A stretch of DNA of 43,775 nucleotides, taken from NCBI GenBank assembly GCA_030690985.1, contig JAUYFG010000310.1, positions 1 through 43,775 on the forward strand, in the 5' to 3' direction. Position numbers and translations under genes: made by a program. The notes under the pieces are model-generated. The model was not told the DNA's origin. It worked only from the letters and a program-made list of their open reading frames with translations, and searched no databases. This document shows positions 17,871-26,565 of this stretch, piece after piece; position 1 is the stretch's first letter, and every line of letters starts with the position of its first letter. This DNA comes from Pseudomonadota bacterium. Lineage in GTDB: Bacteria > Pseudomonadota > Gammaproteobacteria > Burkholderiales > Thiobacillaceae.

Positions 17871-19112
17871 ATGCCCGTCAATCTCTCCGCTCCCGATCCC
17901 GCCTCCCTGCTACCCGTTCCCGGTGTCGAACTGGGCGTCGCTGCCGCCGGCATCAAGAAACCCGGCCGCCGCGATGTGCTGGTGATAACCCTCCCGCACG
18001 ACGCCGAAGTGGTGGGCGTATTCACCCAGAACCGCTTCTGCGCGGCGCCTGTGACCGTGTGCAAGGAACATCTGCACAGCGCGGCAGGCATCCGTGCCCT
18101 GCTGGTGAACACCGGCAACGCCAATGCCGGCACCGGCGAGGACGGCCTGCGCCGCGCCCGCGAAACCTGTGCCGCCGTGGCGGAAAACCTGAACCTGAAA
18201 CCGGAGCAGGTGCTGCCCTTCTCCACCGGCGTGATTCTCGAACCCCTGCCGCACGACAAGATCATCGCCGCCCTGCCCGCCGCTTTCGCCGATCTCAAGC
18301 CGACGAACTGGGCGGCGGCGGCCGAAGCGATCATGACCACCGACATCGTAGCCAAGGCCACCTCCCGCCGCGCCGCGCTGAATGGCGTGGATTTCACGGT
18401 CACCGGCATCGCCAAGGGCTCCGGCATGATTCACCCGAACATGGCGACCATGCTGTCCTTCGTCGCCACCGACGCGCCGGTCTCCTGCGAGGCGCTGGAA
18501 GCCATGCTGCGCCATGCGGTGAACAAGTCGTTCAACTGCATCACGGTGGATGGCGACACCTCGACCAATGACGCCTGCATCCTCATCGCCACCGGCGCGA
18601 ATCCTGCCCAACCCGCGGCACCGGTCATCATGGATGCCGGCGATTCCCGCTTTGATTCCCTCCAGTCCGTCATCACCGAAGTGATGATCCAGCTCGCGCA
18701 AGCCATCGTGCGCGATGGCGAGGGCGCCACCAAGTTCATGGAAGTCCGCGTGGAAGGCGGCAAGGACGAAGCCGAATGCAAACAGGTGGCCTACGCCATC
18801 GCCCGCTCGCCCCTGGTCAAGACCGCGTTCTTCGCCTCCGACCCCAACCTCGGCCGCATCCTCGCCGCCATCGGCTATGCCGGCATAGCCGACCTCGACG
18901 TGGAACGCATCCGCCTCTGGCTGGGCAACGTCCTGGTCGCGGAAAACGGTGGTCGTGCCGCGTCCTACCAGGAAGCAGAGGGTGCCCGCGTGATGGCGGC
19001 GGCGGAAATCGCGGTGCGCGTTGACCTGGCGCGCGGCAATGTTGTCGCTACCGTGTGGACCTGCGATTTCTCCTATGACTACGTGAAGATCAACGCGGAA
19101 TACCGCACGTAG
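17871..19112 (+). CDS. argJ: Bifunctional ornithine acetyltransferase / N-acetylglutamate synthase
   Basis: Arginine synthesis enzyme that transfers the acetyl group from N-acetylornithine to glutamate. The precursor cleaves itself before the nucleophile Thr193 in [13 protein letters not shown], giving alpha and beta chains. The glycine-rich [11 protein letters not shown] near residue 80 is characteristic. The 413 residues match the family. Whether it can also use acetyl-CoA cannot be decided from sequence. The stop TAG (19110-19112) is part of a 16-bp palindromic repeat, and the ribosome-binding sequence of the next gene follows at once. The DUF815 gene starts 23 bases downstream, a frequent neighbour of argJ. 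Confidence 0.95.
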   Translation: MPVNLSAPDPASLLPVPGVELGVAAAGIKKPGRRDVLVITLPHDAEVVGVFTQNRFCAAPVTVCKEHLHSAAGIRALLVNTGNANAGTGEDGLRRARETCAAVAENLNLKPEQVLPFSTGVILEPLPHDKIIAALPAAFADLKPTNWAAAAEAIMTTDIVAKATSRRAALNGVDFTVTGIAKGSGMIHPNMATMLSFVATDAPVSCEALEAMLRHAVNKSFNCITVDGDTSTNDACILIATGANPAQPAAPVIMDAGDSRFDSLQSVITEVMIQLAQAIVRDGEGATKFMEVRVEGGKDEAECKQVAYAIARSPLVKTAFFASDPNLGRILAAIGYAGIADLDVERIRLWLGNVLVAENGGRAASYQEAEGARVMAAAEIAVRVDLARGNVVATVWTCDFSYDYVKINAEYRT

Positions 19113-19124
19113 CGCCGGCGCTAC
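19109..19124. repeat. 16-bp palindrome (family E) containing the argJ stop
   Basis: GTAGCGCCGGCGCTAC, identical to the copy at 3069-3084. The TAG inside its left end is the argJ stop codon. Confidence 0.85.
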
Positions 19125-19135
19125 AGGGAGACGCA

Positions 19136-20062
19136 ATGAACGGCGATTTCAACGAAGACGAAGACATCCAGCCCACTTATCAGGTCAGCCCGGAACTGGC
19201 GCTCCTGGTCGCCCGCGCCAACGATCTGCTGGCTCGTCTGGATGTCTGGCTGCCGCCGGTGCCGCCACGGGTGGATTGGCGCGTGACCCTGGCCTGCCGC
19301 TGGCGCCGCCAAATGGGGCGCGGCCTGTTGCTGCCGGTAACCACCCTGAATTGCCCGCCCTGGGAGGCGCTCACCGGCATCGCCGAGCAGAAGGCGGAAC
19401 TGGAGCGCAACACCCGCCAGTTCCTCAAGGGTCTGCCGGCCAACAACGTGTTGCTCGCCGGCAGCCGTGGCTGCGGCAAATCCTCGTTGATCAAGGCCCT
19501 GCTGCCACGCCATGCGAAGCAGGGCCTGCGCCTGGTGGAAGTGGATCGCGAAGACTTGATCGACCTGCCCGACATCACCGCGCGTCTGGAAGGCCAGCCC
19601 TGGCGCTTCATCCTGTTCAGCGACGATCTTTCCTTCGAGCCGAATGACGCCGCCTACAAGCCGCTGAAAGCCGCGCTCGATGGTTCCGTGGCGGGGTTGC
19701 CGGACAACGTGCTGATCTATGCGACCTCGAACCGGCGCCATCTGATGCCGGAGTTTTTCGCGGAAAACGAAGCCACCCAACACCTGGGGGGCGAAGTGCG
19801 GCCGGCGGAAAGCATCGAGGAAAAGATCAGCCTGTCCGACCGTTTCGGCCTCACCCTCACCTTCTGGCCGTTCAACCAGGACGACTACCTGGCCATCGTC
19901 ACCGCCTGGGTGGCGGCACTCGGCGGGCGGGAAGACGAAACCATGCGCCAGGAAGCCATCAACTGGGCGATTGCCCGTGGCGGCCGCTCCGGCCGGGTCG
20001 CCCGCCAGTTCGCGGCGGATTGGGTGGGCCGGCAGGGGTTGCGGCGCCGACGCAAGAACTGA
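19136..20062 (+). CDS. DUF815 family AAA-type ATPase
   Basis: A 308-residue ATPase of the DUF815 family. A P-loop (GSRGCGKSSL) lies near residues 108-117, a Walker B-like acidic segment (FILFSDDLSFE) near 155-166 and a sensor-like ATSNRRHLMPEFF near 197. The N-terminal 80 residues are family-specific and helix-rich. No signal or membrane segment is present, so it is cytoplasmic. The family has no established function; its genes commonly sit beside argJ and a MutT gene. Here no mutT follows; a small secreted DUF302-like protein does. ATG at 19136 is preceded by GGGAG, which directly adjoins the palindrome that ends argJ. Confidence 0.85.
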   Translation: MNGDFNEDEDIQPTYQVSPELALLVARANDLLARLDVWLPPVPPRVDWRVTLACRWRRQMGRGLLLPVTTLNCPPWEALTGIAEQKAELERNTRQFLKGLPANNVLLAGSRGCGKSSLIKALLPRHAKQGLRLVEVDREDLIDLPDITARLEGQPWRFILFSDDLSFEPNDAAYKPLKAALDGSVAGLPDNVLIYATSNRRHLMPEFFAENEATQHLGGEVRPAESIEEKISLSDRFGLTLTFWPFNQDDYLAIVTAWVAALGGREDETMRQEAINWAIARGGRSGRVARQFAADWVGRQGLRRRRKN

Positions 20063-20157
20063 ACGCATTTCGCCAATAAGCTGGCATGCGGCTTGCTGCA
20101 ACCTGATCGTGGGATGATGCCCTTGTCGCCGTCATCCCGATGCCGACAGGAGGTTTC

Positions 20158-20625
20158 ATGTCACAGCCTATCCATTCGTTCCTGCTCATCCTGGTTCTGG
20201 CTTGGTCCGGCGCGGCGCAGTCGGCGCGCGCGGGCGAGCCGGAACCCATGCTGCTCACCGCCGGCGCTCAGGGAAGGAGCATGGAACAGGCCGTGGCCGC
20301 GCTGGGCCAGGCCATCGTCAACCACAACTTCACCTTCGTTCGGCAGCAGGCCATCGACAGCCGTCTGGTGCCCTATGACCGGGAAGTGCGCTCGGTGCGT
20401 CTGGTGTATTTCTGCAATTTCGCCAAGATGGACCGCGTCCTGCGCCTGGACCCGCGCGCCACGCAACTGATGCCCTGCCGCGTCACCCTGGTGGAAACGC
20501 CGACCGGGGTAGACCTGATCGCCGTCAACCCGGTCTGGATCACCCAGAATATTCCCGCCCTCCACGGGGAGTGCCAGGAACTGAAGCAGGACTACCTGGC
20601 GATTCTGGAGGAGGCCTCGCTATGA
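20158..20625 (+). CDS. Secreted DUF302-like protein 1
   Basis: A 155-residue exported protein: residues 1-25 form a signal peptide (core FLLILVLAWSGAA, likely cut after ARA). The mature part resembles DUF302, with MEQAVAALGQAI, the strand RLVYFCNFAKM and the LMPCRVTLVET segment. Two cysteines in those positions are usual for the family. Function is not established. ATG at 20158 has a textbook AGGAGG five bases upstream, which fixes the start against an ATG six codons earlier. The TGA stop overlaps an ATG (ATGA) that now opens only a short frame into a repeat. A related gene follows 223 bases later. Confidence 0.78.
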   Translation: MSQPIHSFLLILVLAWSGAAQSARAGEPEPMLLTAGAQGRSMEQAVAALGQAIVNHNFTFVRQQAIDSRLVPYDREVRSVRLVYFCNFAKMDRVLRLDPRATQLMPCRVTLVETPTGVDLIAVNPVWITQNIPALHGECQELKQDYLAILEEASL

Positions 20626-20651
20626 ACCTGGAAACAGCGGCCGACCTCGTC

Positions 20652-20763
20652 GTAGGAGCGGGCTCGCCCGCGATAGCCGCCGTGGTGCCCGCAAGGGGCA
20701 CGCCGGATTCGTACGCGCTGAAGCGCTACGACTCCGCTGTATCGCGGGCAAGCCCGCTCCTAC
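20652..20763. repeat. Palindromic repeat family C carrying a nested cassette, copy 3
   Basis: Family C arms (GTAGGAGCGGGCTCGCCCGC / complement) with a 54-bp family I cassette at 20687-20740 placed in the loop. It separates the two DUF302-like genes. Confidence 0.85.
20687..20740 (+). repeat. Nested cassette (family I), copy 2
   Basis: Begins GCCCGCAAGGGGCACGCCGG and ends CGACTCCGCTGT, inserted in the loop of a family C hairpin. Confidence 0.8.
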
Positions 20764-20848
20764 GACGACCTCACGGAGCCACCCGAAGGGTGAACCGCAG
20801 CAGATGCTCCCGCGCCTGTATCCATACGGGTCAACTGAGGAATCCAGG

Positions 20849-21286
20849 TTGCAGCGTCTAGCCCTGTTGCTTGCCCTGGCCTGGTGCCTGCCCGGCCACG
20901 CGCAGCCGCTTACCGTGAGCAAGGGCGTGGACATGCGCCAGGCGCTGGACGACATCGCCCTGGCCGCCGCCAATCACGAACTGGTGCTGGTGAAGATGCA
21001 ACCCATCGACACCGCCCTGGCCAAGCGCGGCTTCGAGAACCCGCACATCCGCATCCTGTTCATCGGCAACGAATCCGCCGTGCGCTGGGCGGAAGCGGCG
21101 GAACCACGCCTGCTCAACCTGCTGCCGCTACGCCTGACCCTGATCCAGCGGGATGGGCGGATGACGGTGATGAGCGACGATTTCGAGCCCTGGCTGCAGG
21201 AATTCCCGGAAAACCCCGCGCGGCGGATGATCGAGGCCTGGCGGGAAGAGTTGCGCGCCATGCTGGAAGACTTCGTGCGGCAGTAG
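20849..21286 (+). CDS. Secreted DUF302-like protein 2
   Basis: A 145-residue exported protein if translation begins at the TTG at 20849. That start gives a clean signal peptide (MQRLALLLALAWCLPGHA) and has GAGG eight bases upstream. An in-frame ATG at 20804 would give 160 residues but would place a charged segment before the hydrophobic core. The mature part aligns with protein 1: MRQALDDIALAAANHELVLVKMQ, IRILFIGNES and LLPLRLTLIQRDG. It lacks both cysteines of protein 1. The pair looks like an old duplication. A family C repeat with a nested cassette lies between the two genes and may have displaced an original ATGA-coupled start. Confidence 0.65.
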   Translation: MQRLALLLALAWCLPGHAQPLTVSKGVDMRQALDDIALAAANHELVLVKMQPIDTALAKRGFENPHIRILFIGNESAVRWAEAAEPRLLNLLPLRLTLIQRDGRMTVMSDDFEPWLQEFPENPARRMIEAWREELRAMLEDFVRQ

Positions 21287-21353
21287 TCGGCGGCAGGCGT
21301 TCCGGGCTTGGGCGGATGGAAAGGGGCGTGCTGAAACCGGTGGCGTATTCGCC

Positions 21354-22244
21354 TCACAGCCCCAGCGCACTCAGATCGAGCTTCCCTTCGCGCATCGGCG
21401 GGCACCAGAAGTAGGCGCCGCTGACCGGCCGGGTGAAATTGAACAGGGCGTCGCGGATGCCATCCTCGGCGCCAACCATGCGCCGCAGCAGCGCCTCGAA
21501 GGCGGCGAGGGAGTGGCCGAAGGCGACGAACACCAGCCCCGCCGAGCGGGCGTCGGCCCAGGGCATGGAGCGGCGCAGGACGAACGCCTCCGGGGTGAAG
21601 CTCTCCTGGGCGGTGCGTTTCACATGGGCCGATTCCGGGGCATCGTCGATTTCCTCGTTATCCGCTTTGCGGCGGCCGAAAGTCAGATCCTGTTGTTCGC
21701 CGCTCAGGGCGGCAAAGCGGTCCAGCTCATGCACCCATTGCTGCACCGCCACGAAGCTCGCGCCGTCGCGGCCGGGGCCTTGCCCGGTGACCACGGCGGC
21801 GGCCACCGCAGCGTCGTCCTTGGGGTTCTCGGTGCCGTCCTCGTAGCCGGTCAGGTCCAGGCTGGGGCCGTACTGGAAGGCGTCGATCCCCTTATCCAGA
21901 CGCAGCGCCGGGGCGAGGGCCTGTTCCAGGTCGCGGCCACGGTGCAGCAGTTCGCCACGATCATCGCCGCGCAGCCAGCACCACAGGGCAAACGGCGTGG
22001 CGGGAACGGCGACGCCCGCCGTCTCGTAAGTCGGAAAGCCATGCAGACCGTCGATGCCGGCGCCCAGCGCCGCGACCAGGGTGCCGCCCAGCCCGGCCAC
22101 AGTGGCCTCGCCATCGCTGCGGCTGACCAGTGCGATCAGCGCCGCGCGCGCATCGGCGGGGGCAGCCCCCGGTTCCAGCGCGAAAAACAGGTGCCTGGCC
22201 AGGCGTGGAACGGGCGCCAGGATGCCGCTCTGGGGGGTACTCAT
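21354..22244 (-). CDS. DyP-type haem peroxidase
   Basis: A 296-residue dye-decolourising peroxidase of the cytoplasmic/encapsulin-cargo size class. The GxxDG motif is GYEDGTENP at residues 133-141, with catalytic Asp136. The proximal haem ligand is His207 in ESAHVKRT, and the distal Arg lies in FVLRRSMPW near 224. No signal peptide is present. DyP enzymes oxidise dyes and other bulky substrates with hydrogen peroxide; the natural substrate is unknown. ATG at 22244 has AAGGAG six bases upstream, ruling out the ATG at 22250, which would touch the Shine-Dalgarno. The C-terminus lacks an obvious encapsulin-targeting peptide and no encapsulin gene lies nearby. Confidence 0.92.
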   Translation of the reverse strand: MSTPQSGILAPVPRLARHLFFALEPGAAPADARAALIALVSRSDGEATVAGLGGTLVAALGAGIDGLHGFPTYETAGVAVPATPFALWCWLRGDDRGELLHRGRDLEQALAPALRLDKGIDAFQYGPSLDLTGYEDGTENPKDDAAVAAAVVTGQGPGRDGASFVAVQQWVHELDRFAALSGEQQDLTFGRRKADNEEIDDAPESAHVKRTAQESFTPEAFVLRRSMPWADARSAGLVFVAFGHSLAAFEALLRRMVGAEDGIRDALFNFTRPVSGAYFWCPPMREGKLDLSALGL

Positions 22245-22367
22245 GGTCATCTCCTTGTGTGTCATGCGGGAAAGTCTATCCACCCGCGCCGCGCCAGCCT
22301 ACGCCAGCCGCGTGGCAAAACGGGTTACCCTGATAAGCACCTTGAACCCAACTGAAGAGAATTGCCC

Positions 22368-22535
22368 ATGGCCAAACCCAACTATGCATTCGAAAAACGT
22401 CAGCGAGACCTGGCCAAAAAACAAAAGAAGGAAGAAAAGCGGCTGTCGAAAACCGAGTCTCAGCAGCCTCCTGCCGAGGAAGAATCCCCACCACAGCCGA
22501 CGCTGGATGAGGCGGCCGAACAGTCGGACATCTGA
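22368..22535 (+). CDS. Small charged protein of unknown function (55 aa)
   Basis: A 55-residue protein starting MAKPNYAFEKRQRDLAKKQK and ending EAAEQSDI. The N-terminal half is a very basic, probably helical segment (KKQKKEEKRLSK). The C-terminal half is acidic and proline-rich (PPAEEESPPQP). There is no signal, membrane segment or cysteine. The ATG is preceded by GAAGAGA about eight bases upstream. Small proteins with this MAKPNYAFEKRQR-like start are common in betaproteobacteria but I know of no function. It is divergently placed from the peroxidase gene. Confidence 0.65.
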   Translation: MAKPNYAFEKRQRDLAKKQKKEEKRLSKTESQQPPAEEESPPQPTLDEAAEQSDI

Positions 22536-22686
22536 TTACGGCAACAGCGAGACACCATGAAGCGCCCTCTCGAAACCCTCTTCGTCGTCGTGTCGCTGTG
22601 CCAGCAGGACAAACATCGTGCGCACAGCGCACGCTACGGAGGCGCTCCTACGGCAACGCGTTACCCACTACGAATCACATAGCGCC

Positions 22687-24048
22687 TTACTTGATGACCT
22701 TCCAGTCTCTGAGCCGCGTCACCGCGAACTGGGCTTCGCTACCCTGGGCGCCGGACTGTAGATAGCGGGAGTAGTAATTGGCCGCTTCGCGCTTGTTGCC
22801 CATGTTTTCGTTGGCCGCGCCCACGAAGAACAGGGTGCTGGGATTGCCCGGCAGCAGTTTGTCGTAGGCCACGAATTCGGCCAGGGCGGCCTCCGGCTGG
22901 CGCAACGCCAGCTTGGCGAGGCCGGACAGATGTACGGCCTGAGCTTCGCCGGGATAGATCGACTTGGCGGCGGCCAGATAGGGGTCGGCTTCCCGGTTTT
23001 TCTTCTGCGCCATCAAGGCCTTGGCCATCAGCACGTTGGCGGCATAGTCGTCGTGGGTATGGCGCAGGGCCAGGCCGAACTGATCTTCCGCCTGCGGCAA
23101 CTGTTTCTTCGCCATCAGCGCCTCGCCCTTCTGGCAGGACTCCACCGTGGGCTGGATGCGGCGCAGGCCGGCGGTGTTGTCCAGGTAGCGTTCGCGCCGC
23201 GTCGGGCGACCACGCTGGCCGGCATATTTCTGTTCGGCGGTGAGGCGGGCGGTCTGGTAGCGCTCCTCGCTCATCGGGTGGGATGCAAACATGGTTTCCA
23301 GCAGGCCGGGTTTTTGCCGCGATTCGCTGCGCAGCATGTTCATCAGGCCGGCCATGCCATCCGGGTTGTAGCCGCCGGCCACCAGGTAGTCGAGGCCCAG
23401 GCTGTCCGCTTCGCGCTCGTTGTCGCGGCTGTATTTGGCGAGCAGGGCGGAGGCGCCGATCTGGCTCAAGGGTTGCAGCAGGGGCAGGTATTGCCGGCCG
23501 TTTTCCGAACTGGCGATGGCCACGCCGGCGGCGGTGAGCGCCACATTGGCGAGCAACTCCCTGCCGGCGCGTTCCGCCGAGTGGCGCGCATTGACATGGC
23601 CGATCTCGTGTCCGAGCAGGGCGGCGAGTTCGTCTTCATTGTTCATCTCCAGCATGATGCCGCGGGTGACGCCCATGCTGCCGCCGGGAAAGGTGTAGGC
23701 GTTGACGTAATTGGCGTTGAGCACGCGCGCCGAGTAGGGCATCTGCGGGCGCTGCGATTTGCTCCACAGCGTCGTGCCGACTTCCTGCACGTAGCGATTG
23801 AGGCCGGCATCCTGGACCGCGCCGAGGTCGGAGGAAAACTGGTTCGGCGACTGGCGCTTGTCGAGGCTTTTTTCCTGCTCTTCGGACATGCCCACCAGGG
23901 TTTTCTGGCCGGTGACCGGGTCGATCGCACAGCCCGAGAGCGGCAACAGCACGGCGGAGCCGGCAACCCCCATGAGCCAGAGAAAATCACGGCGTGACAG
24001 GGAACCTTCGAGCGAACGGGGGAGGTGGAACGAGGCGGGACGCGACAT
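22687..24048 (-). CDS. M48 metalloprotease with TPR domain, Tat-type lipoprotein (BepA-like)
   Basis: A 453-residue peptidase related to the outer-membrane quality-control protease BepA. The zinc motif HEIGH is at residues 147-151, and a third-ligand candidate Glu lies in DNEREADSLGLDYL near 213. The last 150 residues are tetratricopeptide-like repeats (EDQFGLALRH, EALAEFVAYDKLL). The N-terminus is unusual: SRRDFL at 18-23 is a twin-arginine motif, followed by a hydrophobic core and a lipobox LSGC with Cys40. Export by Tat followed by lipidation is therefore predicted, unlike BepA itself, which uses a Sec signal. ATG at 24048 is the only start giving the full signal. No partner gene lies nearby. 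Confidence 0.88.
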   Translation of the reverse strand: MSRPASFHLPRSLEGSLSRRDFLWLMGVAGSAVLLPLSGCAIDPVTGQKTLVGMSEEQEKSLDKRQSPNQFSSDLGAVQDAGLNRYVQEVGTTLWSKSQRPQMPYSARVLNANYVNAYTFPGGSMGVTRGIMLEMNNEDELAALLGHEIGHVNARHSAERAGRELLANVALTAAGVAIASSENGRQYLPLLQPLSQIGASALLAKYSRDNEREADSLGLDYLVAGGYNPDGMAGLMNMLRSESRQKPGLLETMFASHPMSEERYQTARLTAEQKYAGQRGRPTRRERYLDNTAGLRRIQPTVESCQKGEALMAKKQLPQAEDQFGLALRHTHDDYAANVLMAKALMAQKKNREADPYLAAAKSIYPGEAQAVHLSGLAKLALRQPEAALAEFVAYDKLLPGNPSTLFFVGAANENMGNKREAANYYSRYLQSGAQGSEAQFAVTRLRDWKVIK

Positions 24049-24160
24049 GATTCAACTCGAATAGGGGGGGAATGCCGCTACTTTGCCAGAACGCCCCGGT
24101 TTTGCCGGTGATTTACGCCACTCCGCACGCGTCCCGAAAGCCTGTCGAACCTTGGCCGCC

Positions 24161-24991
24161 TCAACGCGCGGCGGGCGGCGCGACGGTAGAGGGCGTGCCG
24201 GTACGCACGTCACCCTGGAGGCTGAGTTCCTGTGCCGCGCCACCCACTTCGTTGAGGATCAGGACGTTGACGCGGCGGTTGCGGGCACGGCCTTCGGTGC
24301 TGGCATTGGTGTCCAGCGGCTGGTTGTCGGCATAACCGATGGCCACCATGCGGGTAGTGGGTACGCCCAGTTCGGCGAACAGGCGCACCACGCTGCCGGC
24401 ACGCGCCGATGAGAGTTCCCAGTTGGAGGGATAGGCCGGGCTGTTGATCGGTATGTTGTCGCTATGGCCTTCCACCTGGATCGGGTTGTCGACCCCGGAG
24501 AGAACCTTGGCGACCGCCGCCAGGGCCTCTTTGGAGAGGGGTTGCAGTACCGCATCGCCGCTGCTGAACAGCAGGCTGGCGCTGATTTCCACGGTGATGC
24601 CGCGCGGTGACTGGGTCACCCGGACCTTGCCGTCCCGGCTCAGCGGCTGCATGGCTTCGAGCACGTTCTTCGCCACAGTCTTCATCCGCTCCGCCGCCTG
24701 CTGGCGTTCCGGCGTGTTGCTTTGTGGACGCTGCGCCGCAACCCCGATGGGTTTGCCGGAGCCTTGCAGGATCTCGGCATTTTTCGCGCCCATCTTGATG
24801 GGCTTGTCACTGGTGGGTACTTCACGGAAGGCGTCGACCAGCGAGTCCGACATCACCCGGTACTTGCCCTCGTTGATCGAGGATATGGAATACATCACCA
24901 CGAAGAAGGCGAACAGCAGGGTGATGAAGTCGGCGTAGGAAACCAGCCAACGCTCGACGTTTTCGTGCTCTTCTACACGTTTCTTGCGCAT
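24161..24991 (-). CDS. motD: Flagellar stator protein MotD
   Basis: A 276-residue MotB-like stator subunit. It has a short cytoplasmic start, one membrane helix (about 18-38, ADFITLLFAFFVVMYS) and a periplasmic OmpA-like peptidoglycan-binding domain (about 135-255). The helix carries the essential aspartate of the proton channel, Asp21 in YADFIT. The OmpA core shows VEGHSDNIPI, NWELSSARAGSV and GYADNQPLD. MotC and MotD form a second stator set beside MotA/MotB in several proteobacteria. The upstream motC gene is separated by a family A palindrome of 75 bp, which is unusual for a stoichiometric pair. The Ala/Pro tail is typical. Confidence 0.92.
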   Translation of the reverse strand: MRKKRVEEHENVERWLVSYADFITLLFAFFVVMYSISSINEGKYRVMSDSLVDAFREVPTSDKPIKMGAKNAEILQGSGKPIGVAAQRPQSNTPERQQAAERMKTVAKNVLEAMQPLSRDGKVRVTQSPRGITVEISASLLFSSGDAVLQPLSKEALAAVAKVLSGVDNPIQVEGHSDNIPINSPAYPSNWELSSARAGSVVRLFAELGVPTTRMVAIGYADNQPLDTNASTEGRARNRRVNVLILNEVGGAAQELSLQGDVRTGTPSTVAPPAAR

Positions 24992-25010
24992 GGCGGCTAG
25001 TGGCTAGACA

Positions 25011-25085
25011 CGTAGGTTGGGCAAAGCGCAGCGTGCCCAACAAACCGTCGCGATGTTGGGCACGCTGCGCTTTGCCCAACCTACG
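25011..25085. repeat. Palindromic repeat family A, copy 2, between motC and motD
   Basis: Almost the same sequence as the copy at 9283-9357, with matching 30-base arms. It fills nearly the whole motC-motD gap. Confidence 0.9.
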
Positions 25086-25095
25086 CCAGAGCTTC

Positions 25096-25836
25096 TCATG
25101 AAAGATACCCCTGCAACTTGGCTTCGATGATGCGTGGGTTTTCGCCGTTGGCGATGGCCACCATGCCCAGGATGAACAGTTCCTTGTCGGCTACCTGGCG
25201 ACCGACCCAATAGCGCAATTTTCCGGAAATGGGCAGATAGAGCAGGTTGGCAAAGCCGACGCCGTAGATGGTGGCGACGAAGGCGACGGCGATGCCGGAG
25301 CCGAGTTTGGAGGGGTCGGTGAGGTTTTCCATGACGTGGATGAGCCCCATCACCGCGCCGAGAATACCGATGGTGGGCGAATAGCCGCCGGCCGCGAACC
25401 AGATCTTGGCGGCATCGGTGTAGTGGTTCTCATAGGCCTGCAAGTCGACTTCCAGGGTTTCCCGCAACACTTCCGGCTCGGCGCCGTCGACCAGCATCTG
25501 CAAGCCACGGCGATGGAACAGGTCGACTTGCTGCTCGATCAGCGGTTCCAGGGCCAGGAGGCCGCCGCGTCGGGCCTGATGGCTCCACTCGATGATCAGC
25601 TTGAGGGTGTCATGCGGCGCCACGCGCGGCGGCTGGAACACCCACTTGAGCATGGAAAGACCGTCGAGGAAGACCCGGGTACTGCTTTGCAACATCACCG
25701 CGCCCAGGGTGCCGCCGATCACGATCATGAAGGCGGTGAACTGCAACAGGGAACCCATGTGCCCCCCTTCCAGCGCCTGCCCGAGCAGGATGGCGGAGAG
25801 GCCGAGGGTAATGCCGAGAATGCTGGTGATGTCCAT
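25096..25836 (-). CDS. motC: Flagellar stator protein MotC (MotA/ExbB family)
   Basis: A 246-residue MotA-type stator subunit with four membrane segments: near 5-25, 32-50, 148-170 and 180-200. The cytoplasmic loop contains the ALEPLIEQQ and TDAAKIWFAAGGYSPTIGILGAVMGLIHVM segments of the family. ATG at 25836 has AAGGG about six bases upstream; a GTG two codons earlier is the alternative. The gene starts nine bases after the fliA stop, and no chemotaxis genes intervene as they do in Pseudomonas. MotC works with MotD to drive rotation, probably using protons. Confidence 0.92.
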   Translation of the reverse strand: MDITSILGITLGLSAILLGQALEGGHMGSLLQFTAFMIVIGGTLGAVMLQSSTRVFLDGLSMLKWVFQPPRVAPHDTLKLIIEWSHQARRGGLLALEPLIEQQVDLFHRRGLQMLVDGAEPEVLRETLEVDLQAYENHYTDAAKIWFAAGGYSPTIGILGAVMGLIHVMENLTDPSKLGSGIAVAFVATIYGVGFANLLYLPISGKLRYWVGRQVADKELFILGMVAIANGENPRIIEAKLQGYLS

Positions 25837-25845
25837 GCTCACCCT

Positions 25846-26565
25846 TCAGACCGCCGACCATTCGCGCAGACGGCCGCGCAGGCGCGCGATGGCCTGGCTG
25901 TGGAGCTGGCAGATGCGGGATTCGGAGACGCCCAGCACGGTGCCGATTTCCTTGAAGTTCATTTCCTGCTCGTAATACATGCCCATGAGCTGTTTTTCCC
26001 GCTCCGGCAGGATGCCCACCGCCTGCGCCAGCGCCTTCTTGAAGTGGACCGAGGAGAGCACGTCGAACGGCGCCTGGTGGCCACGATCGGCAAAACGTTC
26101 CAGGAAGTCGTCGCCATCGCCTTCGTGCAGGTCTTCGTAGTAGACCAGCTGGGCACCGCGCGCATCGTTGAGCAGATCGAAATAGGCGTGGATGTCGAGG
26201 CCCATTTCCTCGGCGATTTCCTGTTCGGAAGGCGGCCGCTGGTTGCGCTGTTGCAGGTGGTGCACGGCATTCTCGATCTGTCGCCCGGCGCGCCGCACAT
26301 TGCGCGAAGCCCAGTCCGCCTCGCGCAGTTCATCCAGCATGGCACCGCGCACGCGCTGGGTCGCATAGGTCTCGAAATGCGCGCCCTGCTCGCTGTCGTA
26401 GCGGTCGGCGGCATCCATCAACCCCATCAGGCCGGCCTGAATCAGGTCGTCTACCTCCACGCTGGCGGGCAGCCTGGTCATCATGTGGTAGGCAATGCGT
26501 TTGACCATGGGCAGGAACTCCTGGGCCAACGCATTCTTATCCCTGTTTTCCGCTCCAACGACCAT
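25846..26565 (-). CDS. fliA: Flagellar sigma factor FliA (sigma-28)
   Basis: A 239-residue sigma-28 for late flagellar genes. Regions 2.1-2.4 run from FLPMVKRIAYHM to ETYATQRVRGAMLDELRE. Region 3 follows with EQEIAEEMGLD, and region 4 holds the helix-turn-helix MNFKEIGTVLGVSESRICQLHSQAI. The ATG at 26565 shares its A with the fleN stop (TGATG), so the genes are coupled. A GTG one codon earlier is possible. The protein would normally be held inactive by FlgM, which is not in the window. Confidence 0.95.
   Translation of the reverse strand: MVVGAENRDKNALAQEFLPMVKRIAYHMMTRLPASVEVDDLIQAGLMGLMDAADRYDSEQGAHFETYATQRVRGAMLDELREADWASRNVRRAGRQIENAVHHLQQRNQRPPSEQEIAEEMGLDIHAYFDLLNDARGAQLVYYEDLHEGDGDDFLERFADRGHQAPFDVLSSVHFKKALAQAVGILPEREKQLMGMYYEQEMNFKEIGTVLGVSESRICQLHSQAIARLRGRLREWSAV

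Noticed and set aside
22557-22682. A 41-codon frame after the 55-aa gene
   Set aside because: It has no ribosome-binding site, runs through a GC palindrome and has no coding character.
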